Source of the DNA: Carnegiea gigantea
Lineage: Eukaryota > Streptophyta > Magnoliopsida > Caryophyllales > Cactaceae
Reading direction: 5' to 3'
NCBI GenBank assembly: GCA_029747015.1
Contig: JAKOGI010002140.1
Span: 70,001-134,000 of the forward strand
DNA length: 64,000 nt
Below are positions 1 through 16,880 of the stretch, one piece after another (positions within the stretch are counted from its first letter, which is position 1; the number at the start of each line of letters is the position of its first letter). Below the pieces are notes generated by a model, which was not told the DNA's origin, searched no databases, and saw only the letters and a list, made by a program, of their open reading frames with translations. The translations under genes were made by a program, and so were the position numbers.

Positions 1-2612
1 TGAACGAAGTACATGAATGTTATAATCTAAGCCTGCGAGACCTGGACTTCCCAAGCAAACAGTGAATATTGAAAGACAACGTCATGTAGGAATCAATATG
101 CCTTCTCTCAAAAAAAGAAAAAAAAAGGTACTAAAAAATTAGCAATAAGAGAAAATCATGGCCCATTTTATTACCATAAACTGATGCTAGGCATTCAATA
201 GTTACTTGAGGCACCATACGTGCAATCCCAAAATGGAAATCAAGATAAGTATTTAGAAATTAGAAGTCAATTTAAATGGAAAGCATGAAGGAAAGAAGAG
301 CGAGATGAAAAAAATTATTGGAATTACATAAATAGTTATTCCAAAAATTAGGAAATCATAAAATTTAAAGAATGCAGCACTTTAACACATTGGAATAAAT
401 GGATAGTTGAGGCAAAGAGAATTTGTTGAGACTCACAATCCAACATCCCCACAATAGTTGAGATCTCAAGCTTCTATATAGTTTTATTCAAGAGGAAGTA
501 TGGGTAGGATAATCGATAGCATAGCAATTCAGTAAAATAAATGATAAAAAAAGTATAAAATCCAAATCAAACCCAAATTATGCTTAAAAAATAAATAAGT
601 AATCACATATCAGCGATCAAACCTTTAGTCTTTTAATAGGAGTACAAAATTAAGAAAACATATTCAACAACTGAAAAGTTCAAAACAAATAACTAAGTAA
701 AAAGTATAAAAATAACATAACCAGCCGATCATTGGGAAAACAAATTTAAAAGATTATAAAATTGAGAAAATTAATAGCTTGGAATAGAAAAAATAATAAA
801 AATGCAGTTTATTATAAAAAAATAGGTGGATTAATAATGTGAAACATAGAAATTGAAAAAATGGAGTAATTAGGTCATACTTTGGTTAGGAAAGTGTCAG
901 CATGCCATCGAAAATACTGAATTGAATATATTGAATTTGATACCTCAAAATCATGATTGAATTTTACAAAATTAATTCTAAGAAATGATACATTTTAAAA
1001 AAACAAATAAAGAAGTTGCAAAGGGACTAATAAATATATAGATACCTGCTAAGGGAACCGGAATAAGGAAATAAAGGAAGGAGTAGATAACTGGGTCTGT
1101 ACCTCCTAGGATCCTGCAGTGTCAAAGTCCAGTGAAAGAACCTCCCAAAATCTCCTTCGAATTCTACAACTTTTCTTTTATTACCAAAAAATTGTGTTTA
1201 AATTTCTCCATTCTCATGGGTAAAAGCATCAGACCAATGTAGAGGGGGGAAATGTTGTAGTGTGATCGTGAAATGGATAGAGAGATTCATAGTTGGTAGT
1301 TATGTTCATGATTAAAATTAATTTTTTTATTTGGGGGGTGAGCGATTGGGTTACTCACATTGGGGGGAGTAGGAGATTAACGTGCGAAAGTGGGAAATGA
1401 GCCAGGCATAGAACATTAACTACTAATTGGTTTTTTTTTTAAAGAAATAGGAGAAATCTACGATGGCGATGTATCAGTTGATCAAATCTATGGTGATAAT
1501 CAACTTATTATCCGAAACTCATGCTGAGAACAGCATGCCCAACATTTCTTTTATATTATATAATAGATTAGATTATATTAGAATATATAATTTTCAAGTC
1601 TCACACACAAGTCCTACATCTACTTTGCAGCAAATTTTTAGACATCACTTCAAATAATCCCATCTTTGAAATTAAAATACCCTCTTGTCAAAGGCTCAAA
1701 GCAACACAGGAGGTACAAATAAAAGTACATGCTCTTAATGTTGACATGGGTTTGGGCTATCCCTTTAACCATATGCCACTGTCTAAATTGGCGTAAATAA
1801 AATAATTGGTGCTTTCACGTGTTTGCAATAGTATGTGGCAAGGCTCAATAAGGATCAGTGGCCTTGCTCTTAATCTTGGTAGTTGCATGCAGGGGACAAT
1901 TGGAGACGCAAAGAATCAGGTCCGATTAAGGAAGGCAAACCACGGGAGATCAAGGTGAAGCTAGGAAATTGTAGTGAGGGGCCAAATTGATAGGTGACTT
2001 AAATATAACGTATGCCATAAATTTACTCCAAAATAAAGATATGATATAATTAATATCAATGCGTGTTATCAGTGAACAAAAAGCTGGCGATTAGTTACTA
2101 TAAGATGTAAAATTAAATACAAAATCAAGACTAAAATAAAAGTTAGTTGCTTAATATTCTGTAAACAAGGTTTATGTGATGGAATCACTTACTAGAAGAT
2201 GTAAGCCCTTTGACAAAATATACCATGATAGGACATTAATACAAGGAGACACATGAACAGCTGATGATTAATATTATTTCTAGATCTCTGCTAAAGGGAG
2301 AAATGACACATAAAATATTCATATGTAAAGAGGTAATTTGTAAGAAAATTCATTATAAAAATAATTTGGTTTTGTACTATATCATTTCTTGATGTTCTAA
2401 ATTAATTAAGAAATAACACTTTTTAAAATAAATAAACAAATTCTATTGTAAATATAATAAAATTGCAAGAGCTACGCAATATACAATGATACAAATTTAA
2501 CATGCTATTTTGATCCGAGAAATTATAAATTTACAATATTCTTAATCTTAAATCTATTAAAAAAAAGTATAGAAAACCGAGATATTAAGCAAAATAAGAG
2601 GAAAAGACATAT
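1..2612. other. AT-rich intergenic stretch, no gene recognised
   Basis: No open reading frame with recognisable protein similarity, no RNA gene and no bounded repeat was found here. The stretch is AT-rich with many short poly-A and poly-T runs. The only sizeable ORF (1463-1657, 64 codons) has no family features and is probably chance. Very old repeat remnants cannot be excluded. Confidence 0.5.
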
Positions 2613-2852
2613 AATATTTTTTTATGCAAGGGTAAATATTGAAGCGCCATGCATTCCTATCTAGGAGGTCTACTGGGTTAGTATAGGGGTAAGCAGGACA
2701 AAACCATGCCCAAACCAGGGCCCAACTTCTCAAAGTGTTCACCTGACACAAGTGATCCAAACAACAATCATTATATGCATGTTAAGGGTCAAACCCCTGA
2801 CCTCTCTAGCCTCTACGATGGAGAGTGTAGTAGGTGTTATTGAGCTACTATT
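2613..2852 (-). mobile_element. Putative tRNA-derived SINE
   Basis: Read on the minus strand, the segment starts with a block like a pol III A box (TAGCTCAATAAC, near 2837-2848). About 40 bases later comes a B-box-like GGTTTGACCC (about 2786-2796). It continues into a non-coding body and ends in an A-rich tail (a run of seven A near 2617-2625). This order is that of a plant tRNA-derived SINE. No clean target-site duplication was seen, so the ends are approximate. A decayed tRNA pseudogene is the alternative. Confidence 0.4.
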
Positions 2853-3034
2853 CACTTGACAAAGTGGCATGCGATATGATCATAAGAGGTATTGGAGTGT
2901 TGGAGTAGTTGAGCTTTACCTTATATTCACACAAGGAGATGTGTGGATATTAATATTGTCTCAGTATATTTATGAGGGGAGAAATAATACATAAATTAAA
3001 ATGCATATGTTGACTCAAGTAGTCAAATCTTGAT

Positions 3035-3940
3035 TTAGGTTTTATTTTTGTATAAATAAAGCCGAGGAGATTTCCATTGATGAGTCATTCTAAATGCAAT
3101 GCTAATTTGGCCACTCCATATGATGCCTTATTATAAACTCTTGTAGCAAAATTAAACTGAATACTAACAAAAGATTCTAACATTTCCAAGCAGTCTCTAA
3201 CAAAAGAATCTAAATAGTTTGCTTTAATCTTCCTTCACATGAGAGCTTGAGCAACGATTGAAGAGTTTGTCTCAACCACTACTTTTTTGAGATCAATGAA
3301 CAAGCTAAATTGAGAGGAAAACCTGTTGCACAACTTTCACTTGCCTCTGCATTCAGTTCATTCCACATGCCCATGCCTCTTAATACCATGCTCAACAAAT
3401 TTCGCTCCCTCTCTTGAAAAATTCATTTTGTTGTCGGTAGTCCATATCATCCAAGCAAAGGTTGACAACAATCCTTTTCTGCATCATCCATCATAGTTGA
3501 ACATTCACGAAAATCAAGCCCCAAAATCAAGGACCACTAGATTACGAGCGTTAAAATAAAAAGGGCCCTTTTCCCAGAAATCACAAGTAATTGGATAGTC
3601 TAGGAACAGATGGGTAAGAGTTCCGTAACGATTAGCACACAAAAGGCAGCAAACATCAACCGTCATACCTTTCCTAAAAAGATTAATGCACATCGATAAG
3701 GAGTCATGACAAGCCCTCAAACAAAAGTGCTTAGCTTTTGGTTGAGCCTCTGAATTCCATATGTTGTTCTATCTCCTATCATGATCAACTGAGGAGCTCG
3801 GAGCATTTTGATCAGAGTCAAGCATTTTAATGGACTGAATGATAAGTCAACTTTACAGCAAAAACTTTTTTTTTTGGGTGCCGCCTGAGCACATGAAAAC
3901 AGGAGTTGCACTAATTCTATTTGCCAAGCTTTGGAATGAT
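3035..3940 (-). pseudogene. LINE 3' part: zf-RVT zinc-finger and RNase H tail (split from 58.1-64.0 kb)
   Basis: The minus-strand translation shows the zinc-binding domain that follows reverse transcriptase in plant LINEs (zf-RVT). It reads RACHDSL, then CCLLC, then THLFLDYP and DFWEKGPF, between about 3514 and 3740. An RNase H-like stretch with NSSIVAQAL and then SFVSIQFNF...AKLALHLE follows down to about 3060. Frames are broken by stops and shifts. The sequence upstream of zf-RVT ends at 3940, exactly where the Tat LTR begins. The translation resumes in frame beyond 58113, where the same LINE's RT lies. This is therefore the 3' part of one LINE interrupted by a 54-kb insertion. The LINE 3' end is not precisely visible; an A-rich region near 3040-3060 is a candidate. 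Confidence 0.75.
3936..3940. repeat. Left target-site duplication of the Tat element (ATGAT)
   Basis: ATGAT lies directly before the 5' LTR and is repeated at 58113-58117 directly after the matching 3' LTR. Five bases is the usual length for Ty3 integrases. The LINE coding sequence on the two sides joins in frame across one copy, which supports the assignment. Confidence 0.75.
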
Positions 3941-4638
3941 TGTGGCACTAAGCATTTGTGCCATACCTAGAGATAGCTTTAAATTAATTATTTAAGTTAA
4001 TGAACTTAATTAATTTAACTAGGCCTAAGGCCAAGGCTGGCTCTCAAATCAAGGCCCAAGTCGATTCTTAAGTCAAGACTTAGTCAAAGCCCAAGTGACT
4101 CTAAGACAAGAGCCAATACAAGCTTCAAGCTAACTCACAAAAGTCAAGGCTTGATAGTTCTTAAATCAAAACGCAGTTAATGGTTAACCCCTGGCCCAAC
4201 TCCATAGGTAAATCGACACCTTAGTGGATTGCCAAGTCCACAAATCAGGACTCGAAAACAAAGTTAACATATAGACCCAATCAGACTGATTTAAACTAAA
4301 GCCTAATCGCAAGCCCTAAAGAAATCAAATCCCATCTCAATGTTAAGGAGGAGGGAGGGGAATTTTTAGACAAATAGGCCCTTAACCCTCTCAGTCTAAG
4401 GGTGGAAAAATTACTTGTAATCAAGACTTTCTCTCTTAAGGTGCAGAAAACAATTGAAGATCACTTGGTGGAGGAGAAAAAGCAAACAAGCAGATGCCCT
4501 TTAACCCAAAGATCAAGCGTTCAACATAGAGATCGAATCAGAGGATTAGCATTTGTTCATGCATCACAGGTAGTGAGATATACCCAATTCATTTAATTAT
4601 CAATACAAAATTATATTTGTTAATACATTGTGGCTACA
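3941..4638 (+). repeat. 5' LTR of the Tat element
   Basis: This is a 698-bp LTR starting TG and ending CA, moderately similar along its length to 57417-58112. Shared blocks include GATCACXTGGTGG (near 4460 and 57930), AAGATCAAGC and the closing ATTATCAATXCAAAATTA. The pyrimidine- and CAAGCCC-rich first half and a polyadenylation-like end are typical of LTRs of this group. Divergence from its partner is large, so the insertion is old. Confidence 0.7.
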
Positions 4639-4660
4639 AATTTTGCCATGTCTAGTGGGA
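4639..4660 (+). promoter_or_regulatory. Degenerate primer-binding/leader site of the Tat element
   Basis: Directly after the LTR the sequence reads TTTTGCCATGTCTAGTGGGA. This differs by a few transitions from the TTTGGCACGCCCAGTGGGA leader that commonly follows the 5' LTR in Tat-like plant Ty3 elements. The differences are mostly C-to-T or G-to-A, as expected of methylation decay. Confidence 0.5.
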
Positions 4661-4717
4661 AAATCTCCGCCTTCTGTCTCTTTCTTAACAAATCAAGACT
4701 TTCAACATCTTCTTTAA

Positions 4718-4948
4718 AGAAGACATGACCATGAAGAATGTTGCCTCTCAAACTTTTAAGAAGGAAACTGGATCTTTCTTTCATAAATCCTATACAGGTA
4801 ATGCAATCTCTACTAGGTGAATCCATAGCATGGAGACAAGAAACATGACAAGAGTCATTATAGCAATAACCCCAAAGAAAACAGTAGCATTGGCACTGAA
4901 ACTCGAAGACTTTAAGATGAAACAAAAAATTTCTTGTTGGATGAATGA
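4718..4948 (+). pseudogene. Tat element gag, N-terminal fragment
   Basis: A plus-strand frame from about 4718 gives a serine/threonine- and lysine-rich start (MKNVASQTFKKETG, then KSYTGNAIST). It resembles the N-terminus of gag in this Ty3 group, where a TYTGPVTRSRS-like motif is usual. The frame is soon broken. The fragment is cut by the solo LTR at 4949 and the coding sequence continues after 9155. Similarity here is weak; the assignment depends mainly on position between leader and gag core. Confidence 0.4.
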
Positions 4949-9154
<4,206 letters not shown>

Positions 9155-12100
9155 AATGAAGTTCTAAACCCCAGAAAGCTTCAATCTCCAATATGTGAAG
9201 TAGAAGGTCACTACTATAGTGAACTTTCGTTGCAACCACCAAAAGTGGTTTAACTATTAGAAACTAAATGTGGGTCTTCAAAAATTGTTGTCATGCCGAT
9301 TATGACGACAAGGACAAGCAATTAGGAAGAAAAGACGGTTAACATGAAAGCTATGATATAAATACTTGCCAAGAAGAGTAAAAAAGGAATCATATATCAA
9401 GCGTTGGGATGAAAAGATTGCTAGGCTAACTAAGAATTTAAAAAAAGGGTCAGTTGAGTCCTCCATTAAAGGCTCTAAAAAATAAGGAAAAAGGGTCAAA
9501 TCATAGTGAAACTTCTAATGAAGAGGAGCAACCAAAGAGAGATGGTCCGCCTAATAGCGACTGGCCTTCAGGATTAATGAATGTCGAAAAAATGTAAGAC
9601 TTCATTGGAAATGCATTTAAGGTGCAACTAGGAGGACTGTGGCATAGAACTCACCTATACCCCAAGTCTTACACTAAGGGGATTGATGCTATCTACAAGT
9701 CTTTTATCAACCTCTTGAATTCCACCAGTTTGATGGAAAGGACTTGAAGCGAAATATTGCGCACTTCATTTAGGCATGCAAGAATGTTGGTATTGATGGT
9801 GACCTGATGATAAAACAGTTCGTTCAGACCTTGAAATGTATTGTCTTTGATTGGTATACCGATTTAGAACCTAAGCCCATTGATAGTTAGGAGGAAATTA
9901 AGTAAGAGTTCCTTAATAGATATCATGGCACCTAGATCAGTATAACTGAGTCACCAAATAGAAAATAGTGGAAGGATAACCCTAATGTTGATTAGATCAA
10001 CTGTTGGTGTGTGATTATCTTTGAATGCAAAGATTATTTGTTCGAAGCTTTTGTTGTCAAAATATGCACTGAAGGTATAAAGTTGGATTTATTGTACATC
10101 TTACAAATAAACAAACCCAGGACTTTCTAACAATTGGCAACCAAGGCTTATAACATGTAGATGAAGATAGCTAATCATCATGCCAAGTCTTCCTTTGCAA
10201 CTGAATCAAAGAAAAATAAAGTTGAATTCAAGCGAAATGTTAGGTCTTCTGAGAACCTGATTAAGGAGGCCATGTCCATCTCGATTGATGACTTTGTCCA
10301 AAGTATACGAAAGCTTATCAAAAACAAAGAAGGGCACATATTTCAAGGATATAACAAAGAAGTCTCCCATATTAAAGGAGCGTTAGGAAAAGAAAAACCT
10401 ATTCTTTGATTTAGACCTATCTAGGATGCTAGTTGACTTGCTTGAGAAGGGTGTCATTCAATTGCCTAAATCAAAGTGCATAGTATTGGTTAGAAATATT
10501 ACTAATCTAAAATATTGTCATTATCATAAGGTCATTTATCACTTCCTTGAAAAGTGCATTACAGTCAAGGAGTGCATCATGCAGTTAGCTAAGGGTGGAA
10601 GGATCATTCTAGATTTGGATGAAATAACAGAAGCTAATCACACATCTATCTTGTGTGAACATCATGCTTCTTCCTATCAATAGAGATCTAAGCACTTGCC
10701 TCCTCTGGAAAAACGTAACTTTGCACCTTTAATGAAAGAGCCGCTAATTACAATCCAATTTGAGAGTTTGGAGCCAGCTGTTCTCTCGCTACTAATCCCA
10801 ATACAACTAACAGTGACCAATCCCACGTCAAGTGTCTTTGATGAAGATGACATAGGGTGGACGTAGGAATAACGAATAACAGTAGGCCTAGGACTTGATC
10901 CAGACCCGTTAGAACCAACCAAATTAGAGAGTCTAGGTCCAATGAAATGAAACCAATTGGTTTTAAGCGGTTTCGAATTCGAGTTTCCCTTGGATGAGTT
11001 TGGGTCTGCGCTTGAAAAATTAAGGCCTAGACTTGACCTAAGTCCCATTAATATTCTTTAAATGTTTTTTGAAATTTGGAAATTAACTATACCGTAAGTT
11101 TAAGTGACTAAAACCTTTTAAATTTAGCTCTATTGCATTATCCACTTCCTCATATTCATGATAATTGTTCCTTGTCCTCAATCTCTCTTTATTCTGCTTA
11201 CTCTCTTATTCACATTTGTTGTTGTCTCATACGCATTTGATTTAAATATCTCACCTTGAAGGAGGATCGTTTTTATATCAAATATCATCTCTTTTAAATC
11301 TAATTCTTTGTCATTAGAATGTGAGAATTCATATTGGGATGTGAAAAGAAAGATACAAAATCCATTACAAAATTTTTTTAATTTGAAAAATGGTCTAGAC
11401 ACACTAAAGACCTGTGGACCCCTTACAACCATAGGGTATGGGTCTAGGTCATATCTTTCCAGACCCAATAGGGCCTGGGTATAGATCCCACAAAAAAGAG
11501 TATGGGCCCTAGTTGACTTGACCCAAACCCTACCTATTGCTATCCCTAGGTAGACCCTTGTCATTTAAAGAAGGTCAAGGAAGCAGAGATGAGTTCAACC
11601 ACCGTCACTTTGTCATGGGAGAAGTCAAAGAAGAAAGAAGTCTACAGTCAGCAAGGAGTATGAAGTTTAAGCTGTCAACCTGCTTGATCATAACCTACTT
11701 GCCTCTATTGCCTCAGACGAGATCTTCACAAAAGGATTCTTTGACAAAGTGGTCATCAAGATGACTTCTTCTTCTAAACTTGACGGTGATGATGATGAGA
11801 AGAACGAAGAGCAAAATGTCAAAAGGCACCTCCTCGCAAAAGAGATGTCAAGGTCCTTAAAGTTTAAGAAATTTTACCAGCACAAATGGGTTGGAAGCAA
11901 ATTTTTCTTTTTCTAAAAAAGATGCGCGAGTACATTGCTATCGCCATTCACTGTGCAAAGCTATACATTAATAAGCGGAAGGATGTACTACCTACAAGGG
12001 GTTCTACATGACTTGATACTTACTGATGATGACTTGTTGTTGGGGTCTAAGCCATATAATCGCCCAGTGTTCATGACCGAATACATATATGGGCAAAAGG

Positions 12101-13265
12101 TTAGGCATATTCTAATGGATGCAACTCGACAATCAACATTATGCCATTGTCTACTATGAACAACTAAGGTATCATCATTGAAGAATTATCCAAGAGTCAA
12201 ATGATTATACAAGGTTTTAACTTTGAAAGCTAATGTGCAGTTAGGATGATTTGTTTAGAGTTGATAGTCACCGACTTGATAACATCATAATTCTTTGATG
12301 GATAGATTCTCAGGCTTCTTACAAGTTGATGTTTTGTGTCCTTAGCTTCATGAAGTTGAAGGTGGTAGCCTCTACCTTACCCTAATGTCTTAAGTACTAC
12401 TAGGATAGGAAGAAGAAGATACATGTTGATATTAAAACATTTACTATCGTCGAGTCGTGGGAAAGTTATTTGAGAAATATGCTATGCAAAAAGAAATTAT
12501 GAAAAGTGTTATGTCTTCTATAGTTATAGGGAGTTTAAAGAATGATAAAGATACTCATGGAACTCCAAAAGATGGTTGTGATAGCAACATCAACCCACGA
12601 TAAAATTGGGAAGAAGAAAGTAAGCAAAAAACTTCAATCTCTCATGTTAAACAAACAATTGTCATAGCATGCCCAAAGCACCAATCTTTAGGTACATTCC
12701 TAAATTTCATCGAAAGGATGGTGAATTGCCATTATCGAATGTACAATTCCCCAAAGCAGAACTAAGGCTATCATCAAATTTAACGATGTTAATTGGCACA
12801 TTCTCGAAGAAAAGGGTGTACTTTAAGTATAAGGTAAACCAAAGCAATGTGATTAAGCAACCTCTCTTTGGTTTCGTTGCTTCTTCCAAAGGCTTGTTTC
12901 AAGAAAAAAGCAACTTGTTAAGGATACGAACCATTGATGGATTTAATATGCATACAAACTAATGAAGAAATCTGGCTGTAACTTCAGTTAGCTAACATCT
13001 TTAGGGCAGGCCATTAGAGCTAAGACTTAAAGTCTTAAAGGCACACAAAAAATGATCCATAAGAAAGGAGGCAAAATTGCGGTGCCTAAGATTGGCCTTG
13101 GTTAAGAACCATCCCAATCGATAAGGATCTTATAATGGCGTAAGGACAAGTAGTCTCTTACTGAATACATTATAGCTGAGCAGGTTAATGATAGCAATAG
13201 TGAAGGTGCCAAGACTAACCCAAAGTCTTTAGTGAAAACTCAAAGGCTATGAATCACCCTAGAGG
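9155..13265 (+). pseudogene. Tat element gag and protease, decayed (interrupted by a MITE)
   Basis: The core gag domain reads through many stops: HRTHLYPKSYTKGIDA near 9640, FHQFDGKDLK near 9725, then KQFVQTLKCIVFDWYTDLEP near 9815 and LLYILQINKPRTF near 10095. Next come a spacer with LLEKGVIQLP (10440) and KCITVKECIMQLAKGGRII (10553-10610). After the MITE, the protease-side motif LTDDDLLLGSKPYNRPVF (about 12025) is followed by the expected active-site region, where the catalytic Asp-Ser-Gly is no longer readable (HILMDATR). A tail like KGELPL/FRYIP lies at 12669-12962. The usual product is a gag-protease polyprotein forming capsid and cleaving itself. Here it is beyond function, with dozens of stops and shifts. 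Nothing recognisable follows until 13.4 kb. Confidence 0.75.
10864..11548. mobile_element. hAT-like non-autonomous element (MITE) in the Tat gag
   Basis: Imperfect terminal inverted repeats, TAGGAATAACGAATA at the left and (reversed) TAGGGATAGCAATAGG at the right, bound 685 bp. The flanks are GGTGGACG (10856-10863) and GGTAGACC (11549-11556), an 8-bp duplication with two mismatches. Removing it restores the gag reading across the site (GWT followed by a basic stretch), which supports the boundaries. Subterminal GACCC/GGGTC-type repeats are typical of such elements. It has no coding capacity. Confidence 0.65.
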
Positions 13266-13424
13266 GAGATAAATATGGTCATTATTAAAGTTACAAAATA
13301 ACCAAAGTAAAATGTAGAAAAGACAATATAGACAAAAGATAAGATTTATAGAGGTTCAACCACGCCTACGTTTGCTACCAACAGGCGGCCCTCGTCAAAG
13401 GGATTTTAAGCCTCTTCTTATTTT
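13266..13424. other. Junction between Tat and Athila-like remnants, nothing recognised
   Basis: These bases separate the end of recognisable Tat protease-side sequence from the start of the Athila-like protease. No repeat boundary or duplication is visible. The join is best explained by a deletion that removed Tat RT/IN and the 5' half of the Athila-like element. Confidence 0.35.
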
Positions 13425-16400
13425 TTCATTAGGTTAATCGATAATACAATTGATCCCCTTATTATATGACCAACAAGTTGGGATTGGCTGAAGTGAAACC
13501 TTCCAACTATAATCTTCAACCTGTTGATAGGTCAACAAGGACTCCTGAGGGCGGATAGATGATGTCTTGGTTCAAATTGATAAAGGATTCTTTCACATTG
13601 ACTTCGCTATGTTAGACATGAACCCTAGTCAAACTTATGAGGAAATCCCTCTTATTTTAGGACGTCCCTTCCTATCCATAACTAATGCCCCATTAACTGT
13701 AGGTCAGGAGTGATGGATGTCTCGGTCATGAACATGAAGGTTAGGCTTAATATTTTTAAAGGTTTATCTTAGCTTGTGTCTGAAGATGAATCTAAATGCT
13801 TCTTTATTGATGTAATTGATGAAATGATTAATGAAGCTTTATCTACGATTTTGAACAATGATCCCTTGGAAGCCTATCTTTCCCATGGGGATTTTAGATT
13901 GTTTGATTTCAGAAGTACAATAGATGAGATGGATTCTACTTTAGATTCCACTCCCTGTCATGAGTTTTCCTCTTGGCTATCCACCTATGAGCCCCTTCCC
14001 TTTTTGACTAGCTCTCCTATGCCACCTTCTATTGTCTACCCACCTAAACTTGAGATGAAACCTCTCCTGAATTCACTTAACTATATGTTTTTAGGTCCTA
14101 AAGATACCTTACCTATTGTCATATCTTCTCTTTTGTCTTATGATCAATAGAAAGAGTTGATTCGTAACTCATCTAATCATAAGGGTGCTATTGGCTGGTC
14201 AATTGCTGATTTGAAAGGGATTAGTCCTATTATTTGCATGTATAGAATTTACTTAGAGGACGATACTAAACCTATTAGGCAAATGCACCGTAGACTGAAC
14301 CCCCATATGAAAGTTGTATAGAAAGAGGTAGTAAAACTTTTAGATGTAGATATTATCAACCTTATTTCTGATAGTCAATGAATTAGTCCTATTCAAGTGG
14401 TTCCTAAGAAATTTGGCATTACTGTGGTTAAGAATAATGGAGGTGAGCTCATTCTTATTAGAAAAACCACAGGGTATAGGGTGTGCATTGATTATGGAAA
14501 GCTAAATTCTGTCACTAGAAAGGACCATTTTTTCCTCCTCTTCATTGATTGAATTTTAGAAAAAATAGCCGAACAAAATTTTTACTATTTGTTAGATGTG
14601 TGTTCGGGTTACAACCAAATACATGTCTATTATAAGGACTAAGAGAAAACGACCTTTACATGCCCATCGGGTACATTTGCCTATTGTAAGATGCCTTTCA
14701 GGTTCTGTGATGCACATTCCACATTTCAAAGGTGCAAGATGCCCATATTTTCTGATCATATTGATAATTTCATGGAAGTATTTATGGATGATTTCTCTGT
14801 TTTTGGTTCTTCCTTTGATGCGTGTCTTGCTAATTTGTCAACTGCGCTAAAAAGATGTGAAGAAGTGAATCTAGTCTTGAGTTGGGAAAAGAGTCATTTC
14901 ATGGTCCAAGAAGGGATTGTGTTGGGATATAAAGTACCTAAGATGGGAATTGACATTGATAAAGCCAAGGTTGATCTGATTTCTATTTTACATATTCTTT
15001 CGTCTCTAAAGCAAGTTAGATCTTTCTTTGGTTATGTTGGTTTCTATAGGAGATTTATTAAGGATTTTAGTAAAACGGCTCGCCCAGTTAGTAAGCCTCT
15101 TACTAAAAATGCTCCTTTTGTGATTGACGAGTCTCGTGTGAAAGCTTTTGAAAAGCTTTGATCTTTATTGGTGTAAACTCCTATTATGCAACCCCTGATT
15201 TTTCTCTTCCATTTAAGATTATGTGTGATGCACTTTTTGGGTCAAAAGGTGAATAAAATTCCTCATGTCATATACTATGCTAGTAGAACTCTAACTGATG
15301 CTCAAAAAAATTATTCTGCTACTAAAAAAGAGTTGCTAGCCATAGTATTTGCACTTGATAAATTCCGTCCATATCTCTTGTGTTCAAAAGTGATTGTGTT
15401 CACTGATTATGTGGCATTAAAACACTTATTGGCCAAGAATGACAGAAAACCTAGACTCATTAGGTGGATTTTGCTGCTGCAAGAGTTTGATATTGAAGTA
15501 AAGACAGAAAAGATTCTAAAAATTTAGTTACAGACCATTTTTCTAGAATTTTTACTGAGCATACTGATGACTTGGATTTTTTGACCAATTTCCTGCTGAG
15601 CAAATGTTTTCTGTGTCATGTGCCTTCCTCCCTTGGTTTGCTCACATTGTTAATTATCTTGCCATTAGGAAGGTTCCTCTTCACTGGTCTAAACAAGAAA
15701 AATATAGACTCTTCTCACAAGTAAGACATTATTTTTGGGAAGATCCTTATCTTTTCAGATATTGCCCTAACCAAATGGTGTATCGGTGTGTCCCTGAGAG
15801 TGAAATTCATAGTATTATGACCTTTTACCACTCTTATGCTTGTGGCGGTCATTTTGAAGGTCATAGGATAGCTGCTACATTCCTACAAAGTGGGTTCTTC
15901 AGGCCCACTTTATTTCATGATGCTCACCACTTCAGTTTTGTTTGTGAGTGCAGTCAACATACAGATGCCCTGTCCCATCATCATATGATGCCTCTTTCCC
16001 CTATTCTGATTGTTGAGATTTTTGATGTGTGGAGTATTGATTTCATGAGTCCATTTTCCCATCTTTTGGCCTTGTTTATATATTGGTTCCTATTGATTAT
16101 GTGTCAAAGTGGGTGGAAGCTCTAGCTACTAGGGCCAATGACTACAAGGTTGTGGTTAAGTTTGTGAAAGAGCACATATTTTGTAGATATAGGACCCCTA
16201 AAGCTCTGATTAGTGATGGAGGCAGTCACTTTTGTCACCGGTCCTTTGAGGCTTTATTTAGAAAGTATTATGTGACTTACAAAGTAGCTACCCCCTATAA
16301 CCCTTAGACTAGTGGTCAGGTTAAAGTGTCTACGCAAGAGATCAAGTCCATACCAAAGAAAACAGTTCAACCAAATAGGAAAGACTGTTCTTTGATTTTG

Positions 16401-16880
16401 CAAGATGCTTTGCGGGCCTATTGTACTGCCCGTAAGACTCCTATAGGGACGTCTCCTTACTTGCTTCTTTTAGGTAAGGATTGTCACTTGCCAGTTGAAT
16501 TAGAACGCTATACTTTTTAAGCTATTAAAATTTTTAATTTTGATATGAAACAAGCAGGTTCTAACCATAGGCTTCAATTGAATGAGTTTGATAAATTGCC
16601 TAATAAAGCCTAGGAGAATGCTAAGATTTATAAACCGAAACCAATGCTTTTCATAATTAAATGATTTCTCGTAAATCTTCTGAACCTAATCATGAGGTTT
16701 GACTTTTTAGCTGTAAGCTTAAGCGGTTTCCTAGCTAGTTGAGACCTAGATGGGATGATCCTTTTGTTGTCCAATAAGTGTTTCCCTCCAAGGTAGTCTA
16801 AATTTTGGATCCTCAAGATTGTCGAGTTCTTATGGTCAACAGCCGACATTTGATACTTATTTTGACAATGACATTAAGCC
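13425..16880 (+). pseudogene. Athila-like Ty3 pol remnant: PR end, RT, RNase H, integrase
   Basis: Domains in order: the end of protease (KLGLAEVKPSNYNLQ, then IPLILGRPFL near 13660); reverse transcriptase with GYRVCIDYGKLN (near 14475), EKTTFTCPSGTFAY (14647), VFMDDFSVFG (about 14780, catalytic MDD kept) and [10 protein letters not shown] (15050). RNase H shows [23 protein letters not shown] near 15270 and [16 protein letters not shown]. The zinc-binding side of integrase is partly readable (15600-15960). The integrase core has FDVWSIDFMSPF (16024), ALISDGGSHF (16205) and a degraded third motif [13 protein letters not shown] (16313), where the catalytic Glu is expected near the substituted position. 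A C-terminal LKRF...RPRWD block lies near 16720. Many stops and shifts are present. It starts inside protease: gag and 5' LTR are missing. Confidence 0.85.

Noticed and set aside
1463..1657. Small plus-strand ORF as a host gene
   Set aside because: 64 codons in AT-rich sequence, with no domain, promoter or coding features.
4620..4925. Cys-rich 101-codon ORF on the minus strand
   Set aside because: It is antisense to the leader and gag start of the Tat element. The cysteines are not in a recognisable finger pattern.
10677..11564. Minus ORFs of 123 and 128 codons
   Set aside because: Both overlap the hAT-like MITE and the decayed gag; no protein similarity.
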